From Didemnitutus sp047777955 (GTDB lineage Bacteria; Verrucomicrobiota; Verrucomicrobiia; Opitutales; Opitutaceae), in contig NZ_CP180537.1 of NCBI RefSeq assembly GCF_047777955.1, positions 3,286,001 to 3,350,000 on the forward strand: 64,000 bases of DNA, written 5' to 3'. The position numbers and the translations under genes were made by a program. The notes beneath the pieces are model-generated. The model saw only the letters and a list, made by a program, of their open reading frames with translations, searched no databases and was not told the origin of the DNA. Within the stretch, counting starts at the first letter, position 1; each line of letters begins with the position of its first letter. Shown in pieces: positions 53,767 to 62,083 of this stretch.

Positions 53767-54696
53767 TCAGAACAATCCGTCCACCTGCGTCACGCCCGCA
53801 TCCACCCGCCGGTGCTCCGGCAGCTGCGTCTTGAACCACGTGCGCTGCTTCTTCACCAGGGCCCGCGTGTTCTTCGCGATCGCCGGCGCCAGCTCCGCCT
53901 CGGCCAGCCGGCCCTCGAGGAAATCGACCGTCTCGCGATACCCGATCGCCTTGGCCGCACTCGGATTCTCCTTCAAGCCCCGCCCGAGCAGCCCGCGCAC
54001 CTCGTCCACCAGCCCGTCGCGCAGCATCTGCCGCACGCGCGCCTCGACGCGCCGCTCCAGCTCCGCCGGCTCGCGGACGAGCTCGCACAGCTTCACCTCG
54101 AAATCCGCGAAGGGCCCCGGCCGCGCCGCGAACGCCGCCTGCAGCTCCGCCAGCGTCCGCCCGCTCGCCCGGCAGCGCTCGAGCGCCCGGGTGACGCGGC
54201 GCGGATTCTGCACGTCGAGCGCGCCGAGCCCGGCCGGATTCAGCCGCTGCAATTCCTCGACCAGCGCCGCCAGCCCCTCGCGCTCCAGCCGCGCGCGGAT
54301 GTCGTCGCGCAGCGCCGCCGGCACATCGACGTCGTCCGTCACCGGTCCGAAGAACGCCGCGAGGTAAAACCCGCTCCCGCCCGTCACCAGGACCCGCCGC
54401 CCGCGCGCCAAGATCCCCTCCACCGCCGCCCGGGCCAATCGAGCGTAATGCGCCACATCCATCGGCTCGCGCACGTCGCAGACGTCGATCAGGTGGTGCG
54501 GCACGCGGGCGAGCTCGGCCTTCGTCGGCTTGGCCGTGCCGAGGTCCATGCCGCGGTAGAACAGCAGCGAGTCGCACGACACGATCTCGGCGCCGTTCGC
54601 CTCGGCCCAGCGCAGCGCCAGTTCGGTCTTGCCGACCGCGGTGCAGCCCGTGAGCACATGGAGGACGCCGTTCACCCGGCCAGAGAACGCCGTCAC
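53767..54696 (-). CDS. miaA: tRNA dimethylallyltransferase MiaA
   Basis: A 309-residue enzyme adding a dimethylallyl group to A37 of tRNAs that read UNN codons. It has the P-loop LTGCTAVGKTE near residue 15, the catalytic-loop motif CDSLLFYRGMDLGTAKPT near 41, VLVTGGSGFYLAAFFG near 102 and KAIGYRE with a C-terminal TRALVKKQRTWF. The start is GTG at 54696. It is divergent from the kinase-like gene, sharing about 70 bases of intergenic DNA. Confidence 0.96.
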   Translation of the reverse strand: MTAFSGRVNGVLHVLTGCTAVGKTELALRWAEANGAEIVSCDSLLFYRGMDLGTAKPTKAELARVPHHLIDVCDVREPMDVAHYARLARAAVEGILARGRRVLVTGGSGFYLAAFFGPVTDDVDVPAALRDDIRARLEREGLAALVEELQRLNPAGLGALDVQNPRRVTRALERCRASGRTLAELQAAFAARPGPFADFEVKLCELVREPAELERRVEARVRQMLRDGLVDEVRGLLGRGLKENPSAAKAIGYRETVDFLEGRLAEAELAPAIAKNTRALVKKQRTWFKTQLPEHRRVDAGVTQVDGLF

Positions 54697-54764
54697 CCGA
54701 TTGTTGCCAAACTCCTTTTGCCTTCAACCGGCCGCGGCTTTCCGCTCTCCTGCACGCACGCGCC

Positions 54765-55664
54765 TTGAAAGTCCGGTTCATCTTCAACCCCCACTCCGGT
54801 TCCAACCGCCGCAATCCGCACCTGCGCGACAAGGCGGCGGAGTTCATCGCCCACTGCGGCTGGGACGGCCGCGTCGTCTCGACCGAGCGCCCGCGCCACG
54901 CCACCGAACTCGCCCGCGCCGCGGTCGACGAGGGCTGCGACCTCGTCGTCGCCATCGGCGGTGACGGCACCATGAACGAGGTCGCCAGCGCGCTGGTGAA
55001 CACGCCCGCGACCTTCGGCCTCATCCCCTGCGGCTCCGGCAACGGCCTCGGCCGCCACCTCGGCATCCCGCGCGCCGGCCGCGGCGCCTTCCGCGCGCTC
55101 CACGACGGCGCGGTCACGGTCATCGACGCGGGCAAGGTCAACCAGCACCTGTTCTTCTGCGCCGCGGGCACCGGCTTCGAGGCGCTCATCGCGGAGCGCT
55201 TCGCGATGCTCACGTCGCGCGGCTTCGCCGGCTACCTCCGGGAGAGCGCCCGCGCCTGGTGGAGCTACCGCCCGGAGCGCTACACCATCCACCACGCGGG
55301 CGGGACGGAGACGCTGGAGGCCTTCACCCTCGCGATCGCCAATTCCTCCCAATACGGCAACAACGCCTACATCGCCCCGGACGCCTCGGTCGCCGACGGC
55401 CGGCTCGACGTCGTCGCGGTGCCGCACGTGAACGTCTTCCGCGCCGTGCCGCTGGCGGTGCGGCTCTTCCACGGCTCGATCAACCGCGTGCCGGACGTCC
55501 GCCATTTCCAGGGCAGCGAGTTCCTCATCGAGCGGGCCAAGCCCGGCTGGATGCACACCGACGGCGAGCCGCGCGCCGAGACCTCGCGCCTCGAGGTGTC
55601 CGTGCTCCCGCACAGCCTGCGCGTGATGGTGCCGCGTGAATCGGTGGTGGAAGCCAAATCTTAG
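54765..55664 (+). CDS. Diacylglycerol kinase / lipid kinase family protein
   Basis: A 299-residue DagK/YegS/LcbK-family enzyme. It has the start FIFNPHSGSNRRNP, the nucleotide loop VVAIGGDGTMNEVASAL near residue 66, GLIPCGSGNGLGRHLGIP near 85 and the second-domain motif AAGTGFEALIAERF. The substrate may be diacylglycerol, another lipid or a sphingoid base. The start is TTG at 54765, with no ATG near. Its 3' end meets the cyclase gene tail-to-tail, with a palindromic repeat between them. Confidence 0.9.
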   Translation: MKVRFIFNPHSGSNRRNPHLRDKAAEFIAHCGWDGRVVSTERPRHATELARAAVDEGCDLVVAIGGDGTMNEVASALVNTPATFGLIPCGSGNGLGRHLGIPRAGRGAFRALHDGAVTVIDAGKVNQHLFFCAAGTGFEALIAERFAMLTSRGFAGYLRESARAWWSYRPERYTIHHAGGTETLEAFTLAIANSSQYGNNAYIAPDASVADGRLDVVAVPHVNVFRAVPLAVRLFHGSINRVPDVRHFQGSEFLIERAKPGWMHTDGEPRAETSRLEVSVLPHSLRVMVPRESVVEAKS

Positions 55665-55738
55665 GTCGGGGCGGTTGCCCTCAACCGCCCGATTCACGTC
55701 CGTCCTGCCGCGGACCGCTGAGGGCAACGGTCCCGACC
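55664..55738. repeat. Palindromic REP-like element between convergent genes
   Basis: The outer arms 55664-55683 and 55719-55738 pair over 20 positions with two mismatches. Nested inside is the core at 55672-55690, which is the reverse complement of 415-433. So this is the same dispersed family as the units at the left end. It begins within the stop codon of the kinase-like gene and ends 25 bases before the cyclase stop. Confidence 0.8.
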
Positions 55739-55763
55739 GCAGCCGCGGCCAACGCGCCCGCCG

Positions 55764-56684
55764 CTATTTCAGGCTATGCGCGGTCACCACGCGGTTGCGG
55801 CCGGCGTGTTTGGCGGCGTAGAGCGCCTTGTCGGCCAGCGCGATCAGCTCGGTGCAGGCACTCGCATCGTCCGGCATCACCGCCAAACCGGCGCTGAGGG
55901 TGACGTTGAGGGTGAGATCGGTGCCGGCAGGCTGGCACGGCGTCTCGGCCAGCAGGGCGAAAAGCCGCTGCAGGCCCTCGACCGCGGCCTTGCGCTCGGT
56001 CTCGACCATGAGGATGGCGAACTCCTCGCCGCCGTAGCGCGCGATGCGGTCGACGACGCGCAGCTGGCCGGCGAGGAGGCTGGCGACGTGCTTCAGCACC
56101 TCGTCGCCCACCTGGTGGCCGTGGGTGTCGTTGATCTTCTTGAAGAAGTCGATGTCCGCCATCACCAGGGCGAAGGGATGGCCGAAGCGGGACGCGCGCT
56201 GGCATTCCTCCGCCACCATGCGGTCGAACTCGCGGCGGTTGTGCAGCCCGGTGAGCGCGTCGCGCGTCGCGAGCTGCTTGAGCTGCCCCATCGTCTCGCC
56301 GAGCTTGCGCGCGTAGCGGATCGCGTGCTCGAGGATGCGGGGGTTGAGGTCGGCCTTGACGAGAAAATCCATCGCGCCGGCCTCCATCGCCGCGTCGTCA
56401 ATCTCGTCGCTGGCGTCGGCGGTGAGGAAAACGACCGGCGTGGCGCTGTCCGCGGCGCGTGCGGCGCGCAGCAGCTCGAGCCCGTCGCGCTCGCCCAGGC
56501 GGTAGTCGAGCAGGCAGACGGCATACTTGCCCGAGAGCAGCTTCTTCAGGCCGGCCTCGTAGTCCGCCGCGACATCCAGTTCCCAGGGACCGCTGCGGAA
56601 GCGGCCGAGGAAGCCCTGCACGAGGTGGTGCTGCAGGCGATCGTCGTCGATCAGCAGGATCCGGCGGGCGCGGGGCGACGGCAT
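55764..56684 (-). CDS. Response regulator diguanylate cyclase (REC-GGDEF)
   Basis: A 306-residue cytoplasmic enzyme that should make cyclic di-GMP. The receiver (residues about 8-125) has LLIDDDRLQHH, the phospho-acceptor Asp in CLLDYRLGERDG and Lys in DFLVKADLNP. The GGDEF domain has RDALTGLHNRREFDR and the active signature RYGGEEFAIL. RVVD sits five residues before it, the RxxD inhibitory site for product feedback. It follows trpA by seven bases. A possible c-di-GMP effector, the MshEN-like protein, is encoded near the left end. Confidence 0.93.
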   Translation of the reverse strand: MPSPRARRILLIDDDRLQHHLVQGFLGRFRSGPWELDVAADYEAGLKKLLSGKYAVCLLDYRLGERDGLELLRAARAADSATPVVFLTADASDEIDDAAMEAGAMDFLVKADLNPRILEHAIRYARKLGETMGQLKQLATRDALTGLHNRREFDRMVAEECQRASRFGHPFALVMADIDFFKKINDTHGHQVGDEVLKHVASLLAGQLRVVDRIARYGGEEFAILMVETERKAAVEGLQRLFALLAETPCQPAGTDLTLNVTLSAGLAVMPDDASACTELIALADKALYAAKHAGRNRVVTAHSLK

Positions 56685-56691
56685 GGCGGGC

Positions 56692-57501
56692 TCAGGCCGG
56701 GCGGCGCACGCCGGCGACGAGGTCGGCCGCCTTGGCCCGCAGCTGCGGCGCGATCGCGGCGCGGTCGGCCAGGCCGGCCTGGATGACGTTCACCAACGCG
56801 CTGCCGACGACCACGCCGTCGGTCCGGGACGCCGCGACGGCGCGGACCTGCTCGCGGTTGGAAATGCCGAAGCCGACCACGACGGGCAGCGTCGTGTGCG
56901 CCTGGATGCGCGCCACCGCCTCGCCGATGCCGGCGGCCACCTCGCCGCGCTCGCCGGTGACGCCCTCGCGCGAGACGTAGTAGATGAAGCCGGTCGCGGC
57001 GCGGCAGATCTTCGCCAGGCGCGCGTCGGGCGTGGTCGGCGCGACGATGAATACGCTCTTCAGGTCGTGCGCGCGGCAGGCCGCGCCGAAGTCGGCCGCC
57101 TCCTCCGGCGGCAGGTCGAGCACGAGCATGCCATCGGCCCCGGCCTCGCGGGCGGCGCGGACGGAGGCGTCGACGCCGTGGGCGAACACGAGGTTGTAGT
57201 AGGTGTAGAAAACGACCGGGACCGCGCTGAACTTGCGGATGCGGCGGACGAGCTCGAGCACGCGCGCGACGGTCATGCCGCTCTCCAGCGCGCGCTGCGC
57301 GGCCAGCTGGTTGGTCAGGCCGTCGGCCAGCGGATCGGAGAACGGCACGCCGAGCTCGAGCACGTCGACGCCGGCCTCGATCACCGCGCGGCAGGCCGCA
57401 AGCGAGGTGTCGAAATCCGGGTCGCCCGCGCAGAGGTAGGCGACGAAGGCGGCGCGCTTCTCGGCGCGGGTGCGGGCAAAGGCGTCGGCGATGCGATCCA
57501 T
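56692..57501 (-). CDS. trpA: Tryptophan synthase alpha subunit
   Basis: A 269-residue TIM-barrel enzyme releasing indole from indole-3-glycerol phosphate. The catalytic Glu and Asp are in VLELGVPFSDPLADG near residues 49-60, and the phosphate-binding GFGISN and VVGSALV lie near the end. It is separate from trpB, which is not in this window. ATG at 57501 (MDRIADAFAR) is the usual start. It lies upstream of the cyclase gene, an odd partner. TnaA in this window would consume tryptophan, the product of the opposite pathway. Confidence 0.95.
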   Translation of the reverse strand: MDRIADAFARTRAEKRAAFVAYLCAGDPDFDTSLAACRAVIEAGVDVLELGVPFSDPLADGLTNQLAAQRALESGMTVARVLELVRRIRKFSAVPVVFYTYYNLVFAHGVDASVRAAREAGADGMLVLDLPPEEAADFGAACRAHDLKSVFIVAPTTPDARLAKICRAATGFIYYVSREGVTGERGEVAAGIGEAVARIQAHTTLPVVVGFGISNREQVRAVAASRTDGVVVGSALVNVIQAGLADRAAIAPQLRAKAADLVAGVRRPA

Positions 57502-57589
57502 GGAGCGGCGAACAGAGCACAGGCCCGCCGCACGGGGCAACGCGGAATTGCGTCAGCGGCGCGGCGTAGAACGCACATGCCGGCCGCCG

Positions 57590-58384
57590 CTACAGCCGGA
57601 ACTGCACGAACACCGGCCGGTGGTCCGAGAGGTAGCTGCGCACCACCGTGACCTCGGGCTCGCCGCAGTGGCTCGGCAGGTAGACGTAGTCGAGCGCGCG
57701 GCGGGGGAAGAACGACGGGAAAGTGTGCAGCGCGCGGCCCTGGAGGCCCTTGGGCAGGAGGGTGTAATTGTCGAACTCCTCGAAGTAGCCGAGCAGCATC
57801 GCCGTGGCGTCGGGCGTGTGCGAGGGGTTGTTCATGTCGCCGCACAACACCGGGGCGGCGCGCCAGTGGGCGCCGCGGTGCGTCCGCTGGTGGTCGAGGA
57901 ACTCGATGAGCCGCGCCGCCTGCTTCAGCCGCGAGGCGCGCGAGCGGTGGTGCATGTGGACGTTCAGGACCGGCAGGCGGCCGGCGGGGGTCTCGATCTC
58001 GGTGAACAGCGCCCCCTTCTCCCCGATCGTGCGGCGGCCGAACGGCACGTTCTCGTGGTGCGAGATCGGGAAGCGCGAGAGGATGGCGTTGCCGTAATTG
58101 AGGTGCAGGTGGCCGCCGAAATGGGTGAGGCGGTTATTCACGCCGTGGACGAAGTGCGTCAGGCCGGTGTGCTCGGCCAGGAAGGCCAGGTGGTCGAAAC
58201 TGCCGCTCCAGCGCGAGTTCTCGTCGATTTCCTGGAAAGCGACGATGTCGGCGTCGAGGCGCCGGATCAGGTGCGCGATGTTGACCAGCTGCGCCCGGAT
58301 CCGCGCCCGCGACCGCAGGGACTGGTGCAAGCTGAGCCCGCGGGCGTGGGCGATGTTGTAGGTCAACAGCCGGATCCGCGCCAT
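57590..58384 (-). CDS. Endonuclease/exonuclease/phosphatase-family protein
   Basis: A 264-residue metal-dependent hydrolase of the EEP fold. Motifs are LLTYNIAHARG at the N-terminus, FQEIDEN (metal-binding Glu), NVHMHHRS (catalytic His region), LCGDMNNPSHTPD and the C-terminal SDHRPVFVQF. There is no signal peptide. The substrate could be DNA, a phospholipid or an inositol phosphate; the sequence does not say. ATG at 58384 (MARIRLLTYN) is the compact start. An 88-base gap separates it from trpA. Confidence 0.87.
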   Translation of the reverse strand: MARIRLLTYNIAHARGLSLHQSLRSRARIRAQLVNIAHLIRRLDADIVAFQEIDENSRWSGSFDHLAFLAEHTGLTHFVHGVNNRLTHFGGHLHLNYGNAILSRFPISHHENVPFGRRTIGEKGALFTEIETPAGRLPVLNVHMHHRSRASRLKQAARLIEFLDHQRTHRGAHWRAAPVLCGDMNNPSHTPDATAMLLGYFEEFDNYTLLPKGLQGRALHTFPSFFPRRALDYVYLPSHCGEPEVTVVRSYLSDHRPVFVQFRL

Positions 58385-58440
58385 GCCTCCAGCCAATCCG
58401 CCCCCGCGTCGCGGGCAACCGGGAAATACCGAGAGAAGGA

Positions 58441-58469
58441 TTGACAGCCGCGGGACCGGCAGGGAACTT
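58441..58469 (+). promoter_or_regulatory. Candidate promoter of tRNA-His
   Basis: A perfect TTGACA (58441-58446) lies 41 bases before the tRNA. The position 17 bases downstream reads GAACTT (58464-58469), a poor -10, so only the -35 is convincing. Transcription would begin near 58476, a short distance before the tRNA. Confidence 0.5.
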
Positions 58470-58487
58470 CACCGCTCGTTTTTTCAC

Positions 58488-58565
58488 GGCGGTCATAGCT
58501 CAGTTGGTTAGAGCACAAGATTGTGGATCTTGGGGTCGCGGGTTCGAGTCCCGTTGGCCGCCCCA
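58488..58565 (+). tRNA. tRNA-His (anticodon GTG)
   Basis: A full cloverleaf is present. The acceptor stem is GCGGTCA with TGGCCGC, the D arm TAGCTCAGTTGGTTAGAGCA, the anticodon stem CAAGA / TCTTG with loop TTGTGGA (GTG), and the T arm GCGGG TTCGAGT CCCGT. The encoded G at 58488 is the extra 5' G-1 that marks tRNA-His, facing C73 at 58562. CCA is encoded at 58563-58565. Confidence 0.97.
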
Positions 58566-58673
58566 TTTTGACGAAAAAACGCCGCGCCGGAGCAGCGGCC
58601 GCGTCATCGCGGCGTGACATCGGTGAAATTCGCCTCGCCTGTCGGGCTCGGCCCGATAACCGTGGGATCACGT

Positions 58674-59309
58674 ATGATTTCGTTCAAGAAGCTGCTGGGC
58701 AAAGAGGAGAAGTTTTACGACCTGCTGGATGCGAGCGCGGAGGAGGCGAAATCCGCCACCGGCTTGCTGGCCAAGATCCTCGCCAACGACAGCGCCGCGC
58801 AGGCCTCGAGCATCCACGACATCATCCAGACGCGCCGCAAGGACAAGCGCATCACCCAGCAGATCACGGAGGAGCTCTGCAAGACCTTCGTCACCCCGCT
58901 CGAGCGCGAGGACATCGAGGCGCTCTCGCTCGCGCTCTACCGGATTCCCAAGACCGTCGAGAAGATCGTCGAGCGCCTGACCATCTGCCCCGCGCGCGTG
59001 CCGCGCGAGAGCATGCAGCGCCAGGTCGTCCTTCTCGAGGAGGCGGTGGAGAGCGTCTACCACATGGTCCGCCAGCTGCGCAAAGGCACGCAGATCGAGC
59101 GCATCCAGGACGCCCACGCCCGCCTGCAGTTCGCGGAAGGCGAGGCCGACAAGGTGATGCTGGCGCTGGTGAAGGACCTCTACAACGGCCCCTACGACGC
59201 CAAGGAAGTCGTCATTCTGATGGAGCTTTACGACCTCGTGGAAACGGCGATCGACCGCGCGCGCGACGCCGGCCAGGTCGTCTTCCAGATCATGCTGAAA
59301 TACTCCTGA
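58674..59309 (+). CDS. DUF47 (PhoU-like Pit accessory) protein
   Basis: A 211-residue all-helical protein of the DUF47 family, related to PhoU. It is rich in long helices: FYDLLDASAEEAKSATGLLA, EDIEALSLALYRIPKTVEKIVERL, EAVESVYHMVRQL. DUF47 genes usually sit directly upstream of low-affinity Pit transporters, as here with a 19-base gap, and are thought to control them. ATG at 58674 is chosen over an ATG at 58614, which would give non-family residues. Confidence 0.93.
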   Translation: MISFKKLLGKEEKFYDLLDASAEEAKSATGLLAKILANDSAAQASSIHDIIQTRRKDKRITQQITEELCKTFVTPLEREDIEALSLALYRIPKTVEKIVERLTICPARVPRESMQRQVVLLEEAVESVYHMVRQLRKGTQIERIQDAHARLQFAEGEADKVMLALVKDLYNGPYDAKEVVILMELYDLVETAIDRARDAGQVVFQIMLKYS

Positions 59310-59328
59310 GCCCCCGCGACCGCCGGTC

Positions 59329-60396
59329 ATGACCATCTTCCTGATCGTCCTCGTCGCGGCGCTGGTGTTCGAATACATCAACGGCTTTCACGACGCCGCG
59401 AACGCCATCGCCACGGTCGTCTCCACGAAGGTGCTGACGCCGCGCCAGGCCATCCTGCTGGCGGCGTTCTTCAACCTCACGGGCGCGCTCGCCGGCACGG
59501 CGGTCGCCTCCACCATCGGCAAGGGCCTCGTCGACACGAATTACGTGTCGATGGTCACGATCCTCGCCGGCCTGACCGGCGCCATCGTCTGGAACCTCCT
59601 CACCTGGTGGCTGGGCCTCCCGTCCAGCTCGTCGCACGCCCTGATCGGCGGACTGTGCGGCGCGGCCATCGCCTCGGCCGACGGCAACTGGCAGGTGCTC
59701 ACCTGGTCGGCGGTGGACGCCAAGGGTGCCGCCTACGGACTCTGGCCCAAGGTCGTGCTCCCGATGATCACCTCGCCCGTGCTCGGCTTCATCGGCGGCG
59801 CCCTCCTGATGTTTCTGCTCACGATGCTGATCCACCGGCTCCGTCCCCGGACCGTCAACGGCATCTTCGGCAAGCTCCAGCTCGCCAGCGCCGCCTTCAT
59901 GGGCCACAGCCACGGCTCCAACGACGCCCAGAAGACCATGGGCATCATCGCCCTCGCGCTCTTCACCGGCACCAAGGCGGGCGTGTTCAACGACCTTCCC
60001 GAGTGGGCCACCTTCCTGCGCACTCCGGAGTTCGAAATCCGCCAGTGGGTGGTGGTGACGTGCGCGCTCACCATGTGCGCCGGCACCGCCGCCGGCGGCT
60101 GGCGCATCATCCGCACCATGGGCCACAAGATGGTCCGCCTGCAGCCCGTGCACGGCTTCGCCGCCGAGACGACGGCGGCCGCCATCATTCATGTGGCCTC
60201 GATGCTGGGCATCCCCATCTCCACCACCCACGCCATCTCGACCTCCATCATGGGCGTGGGCGCCGTGAAGCGCTTCGGCGCCGTCAAATGGGGCGTGGTC
60301 GAGCGCATCGTCTGGGCCTGGGTGCTGACCCTGCCCGTGTGCGGGTTGCTCGGCTTCCTGACCGAAATGGCGCTGCGCCACTTCGGCTACCGGTAA
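59329..60396 (+). CDS. pit: Low-affinity inorganic phosphate transporter (PiT family)
   Basis: A 355-residue membrane transporter moving phosphate with cations. It carries both halves of the PiT signature: INGFHDAANAIATVVST near residue 18 and FMGHSHGSNDAQKTMGII near 190, plus ISTTHAISTSIMGVGA near 302. About ten helices are visible. It forms an operon with the DUF47 gene and ends tail-to-tail with phoU, so low- and high-affinity phosphate systems lie side by side. Confidence 0.94.
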   Translation: MTIFLIVLVAALVFEYINGFHDAANAIATVVSTKVLTPRQAILLAAFFNLTGALAGTAVASTIGKGLVDTNYVSMVTILAGLTGAIVWNLLTWWLGLPSSSSHALIGGLCGAAIASADGNWQVLTWSAVDAKGAAYGLWPKVVLPMITSPVLGFIGGALLMFLLTMLIHRLRPRTVNGIFGKLQLASAAFMGHSHGSNDAQKTMGIIALALFTGTKAGVFNDLPEWATFLRTPEFEIRQWVVVTCALTMCAGTAAGGWRIIRTMGHKMVRLQPVHGFAAETTAAAIIHVASMLGIPISTTHAISTSIMGVGAVKRFGAVKWGVVERIVWAWVLTLPVCGLLGFLTEMALRHFGYR

Positions 60397-60429
60397 ACGC
60401 AACGGCACCGGCCGCTGCGCGAGGCGCGG

Positions 60430-61125
60430 TCACTTCTCCGCCGGCGGCGTCTGCTGGACGGCCTGCTTGAGCTCCTCGGAGTGGCGGACGTCCTTGCCGC
60501 GGACGAGGTAGATCATCTCCTCGGCGATGTTCGTCGCGTGATCGGCGATGCGCTCGATCGACTTGGAGACGAACATCAGCTCGAGCGCCCAGGCGATCGT
60601 CTCGGGCTTCTCCAGCATGTAGCTGGTGAGGCGGCGGTAGACCAGGCGGTTGATGTTGTCCACTTCGGGGTCGCGTCGGATGACGGCGAGGGCCTTCTGC
60701 TCGTCCTCGTTGACGAAGCAATCCAGCGCGTCGCGCAGCATCTCGAGCGCGATGTTGGCCATGCGCGGGATGTCGGCGTAGAGTTCGACTTTCGGCTCGA
60801 TCGCCAGCTTGCGGGCGCGGCGGGCGATGCTGGTCGCCTCGTCGCCCACGCGCTCGAGGTCGTGCGAGGCCTTCATGCCGACGATGACGAGGCGCAGCTC
60901 GGATGCGACCGGGCCGCGCAGCGTCATGTAGCGGATGGCCTCCTCGTCGATCTGGACCTCGAACTTGTCGATCTCGTCGTCGGCCGCGATGACCTTGTCG
61001 GCCAGCGCCAGGTCGCCCTCGGCGAGGGCGCGGATGGCGCGGCGGGTCTGGTCGATGGCGCGATCGCCCATCTGGAGCAGGTGGGTGCGGAGGGTTTCGA
61101 GCTCGGCGTCAAAGAAGCGTTTCAT
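60430..61125 (-). CDS. phoU: Phosphate signalling regulator PhoU
   Basis: A 231-residue helical protein linking the Pst transporter to phosphate signalling. Two PhoU repeats are visible: METLRTH-type start FDAELETLRTHLLQMGDRAI and DLERVGDEATSIARRA for the first, and SIERIADHATNIAEEMIYLVRG for the second. The E/DxxxD metal-binding patterns are kept in both. It is the last gene of pstC-pstA-pstB-phoU, about 100 bases after pstB. No phoB or phoR gene is in the window. Confidence 0.96.
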   Translation of the reverse strand: MKRFFDAELETLRTHLLQMGDRAIDQTRRAIRALAEGDLALADKVIAADDEIDKFEVQIDEEAIRYMTLRGPVASELRLVIVGMKASHDLERVGDEATSIARRARKLAIEPKVELYADIPRMANIALEMLRDALDCFVNEDEQKALAVIRRDPEVDNINRLVYRRLTSYMLEKPETIAWALELMFVSKSIERIADHATNIAEEMIYLVRGKDVRHSEELKQAVQQTPPAEK

Positions 61126-61224
61126 GGGGAAAAGGGAGCGGGGAGCGGGTGGTGCGTAGCGAGGAGGAAGGGAGCGCGGTGGCGAGAGGCTCGCCAGTCG
61201 TTACTCGCGACCGGCCGCTGCGGC

Positions 61225-62073
61225 TCAGCCGAAGCGGCCCGAGACGTAGGCCTCGGTCTGCGGGTTCGAGGGGTTCATGAAGATGGTGCGCGTCTCGGCG
61301 TATTCGACGAGCTTGCCCATGTAGAAGAACGCGGTGCGGTCGGAGACGCGCGCGGCCTGCTGCATGTTGTGCGTCACGATCACGATGGTGTATTTCGACT
61401 TCAGCTCGTGAATGAGCTCCTCGACCTTGGCCGTGGCGATCGGATCGAGCGCGGAACAAGGCTCATCGAGCAGCAGAACCTCGGGGCGCACCGCGATCGC
61501 CCGCGCGATGCACAGGCGCTGCTGCTGGCCGCCGGAGAGGCTGGTGCCGGGGCGGAATAGGTGGTCCTTCACCTCGTCCCAGAGCGCGGCCATGCGCAGC
61601 GAATCCTCGAGGCGGGCGCGGAGGAGCTGCTGGTCCGTCACGCCGTTGAGCCGCAGGCCGCAGAGAACGTTCTCCGCGATGGACATCGTCGGAAAGGGGT
61701 TCGACTTCTGGAACACCATGCCGACACGCCGGCGGACCAGCGTGGGGTCGACGTCGGCAGCGTAGAGATTGTCGCCGTAGAGGCGCAGGTCGCCGGCGAT
61801 GCGGACTCCGGGCGTGAGCTCGTGCATGCGGTTGAGCGCACGCAGGAAGGTCGACTTGCCGCAGCCGCTCGGACCGATGATGGCCGTCACCTGGCGCGCT
61901 GGGATGTCGATCGTGACATCGTGCAGGGCCTGGTGATTGCCATACCAGAGGGAGAAATTCTTGATCGCGAACGCCGCCGACGCGGCGGCAGAGGCGTCCG
62001 GCGCGACGCCAGCGGCCGCGGGCCCCGCCGGAACCGGCGGGGCGAAGGAATGAGGGCGAAGGGGATCGGCCAT
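61225..62073 (-). CDS. pstB: Phosphate ABC transporter ATP-binding protein PstB
   Basis: A 282-residue ATPase of the high-affinity phosphate importer. It has Walker A IIGPSGCGKSTFLRALNRM, Q-loop VFQKSNPFPTMSIAENV, signature LSGGQQQRLCIARAIAV, Walker B EVLLLDEPCSALDP and H-loop THNMQQAARVSD. The Ala/Pro-rich first 35 residues are longer than usual. ATG at 62073 (MADPLRPHSF) is chosen; the open frame upstream overlaps pstA. It follows pstA by 10 bases. Confidence 0.96.
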   Translation of the reverse strand: MADPLRPHSFAPPVPAGPAAAGVAPDASAAASAAFAIKNFSLWYGNHQALHDVTIDIPARQVTAIIGPSGCGKSTFLRALNRMHELTPGVRIAGDLRLYGDNLYAADVDPTLVRRRVGMVFQKSNPFPTMSIAENVLCGLRLNGVTDQQLLRARLEDSLRMAALWDEVKDHLFRPGTSLSGGQQQRLCIARAIAVRPEVLLLDEPCSALDPIATAKVEELIHELKSKYTIVIVTHNMQQAARVSDRTAFFYMGKLVEYAETRTIFMNPSNPQTEAYVSGRFG

Positions 62074-62083
62074 GGAGGAAAGC

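Noticed and set aside
53581..55213. A 571-codon minus-strand frame overlapping miaA and the kinase-like gene
   Set aside because: It is out of frame with MiaA, has no domain match and crosses the terminator of the TonB receptor gene.
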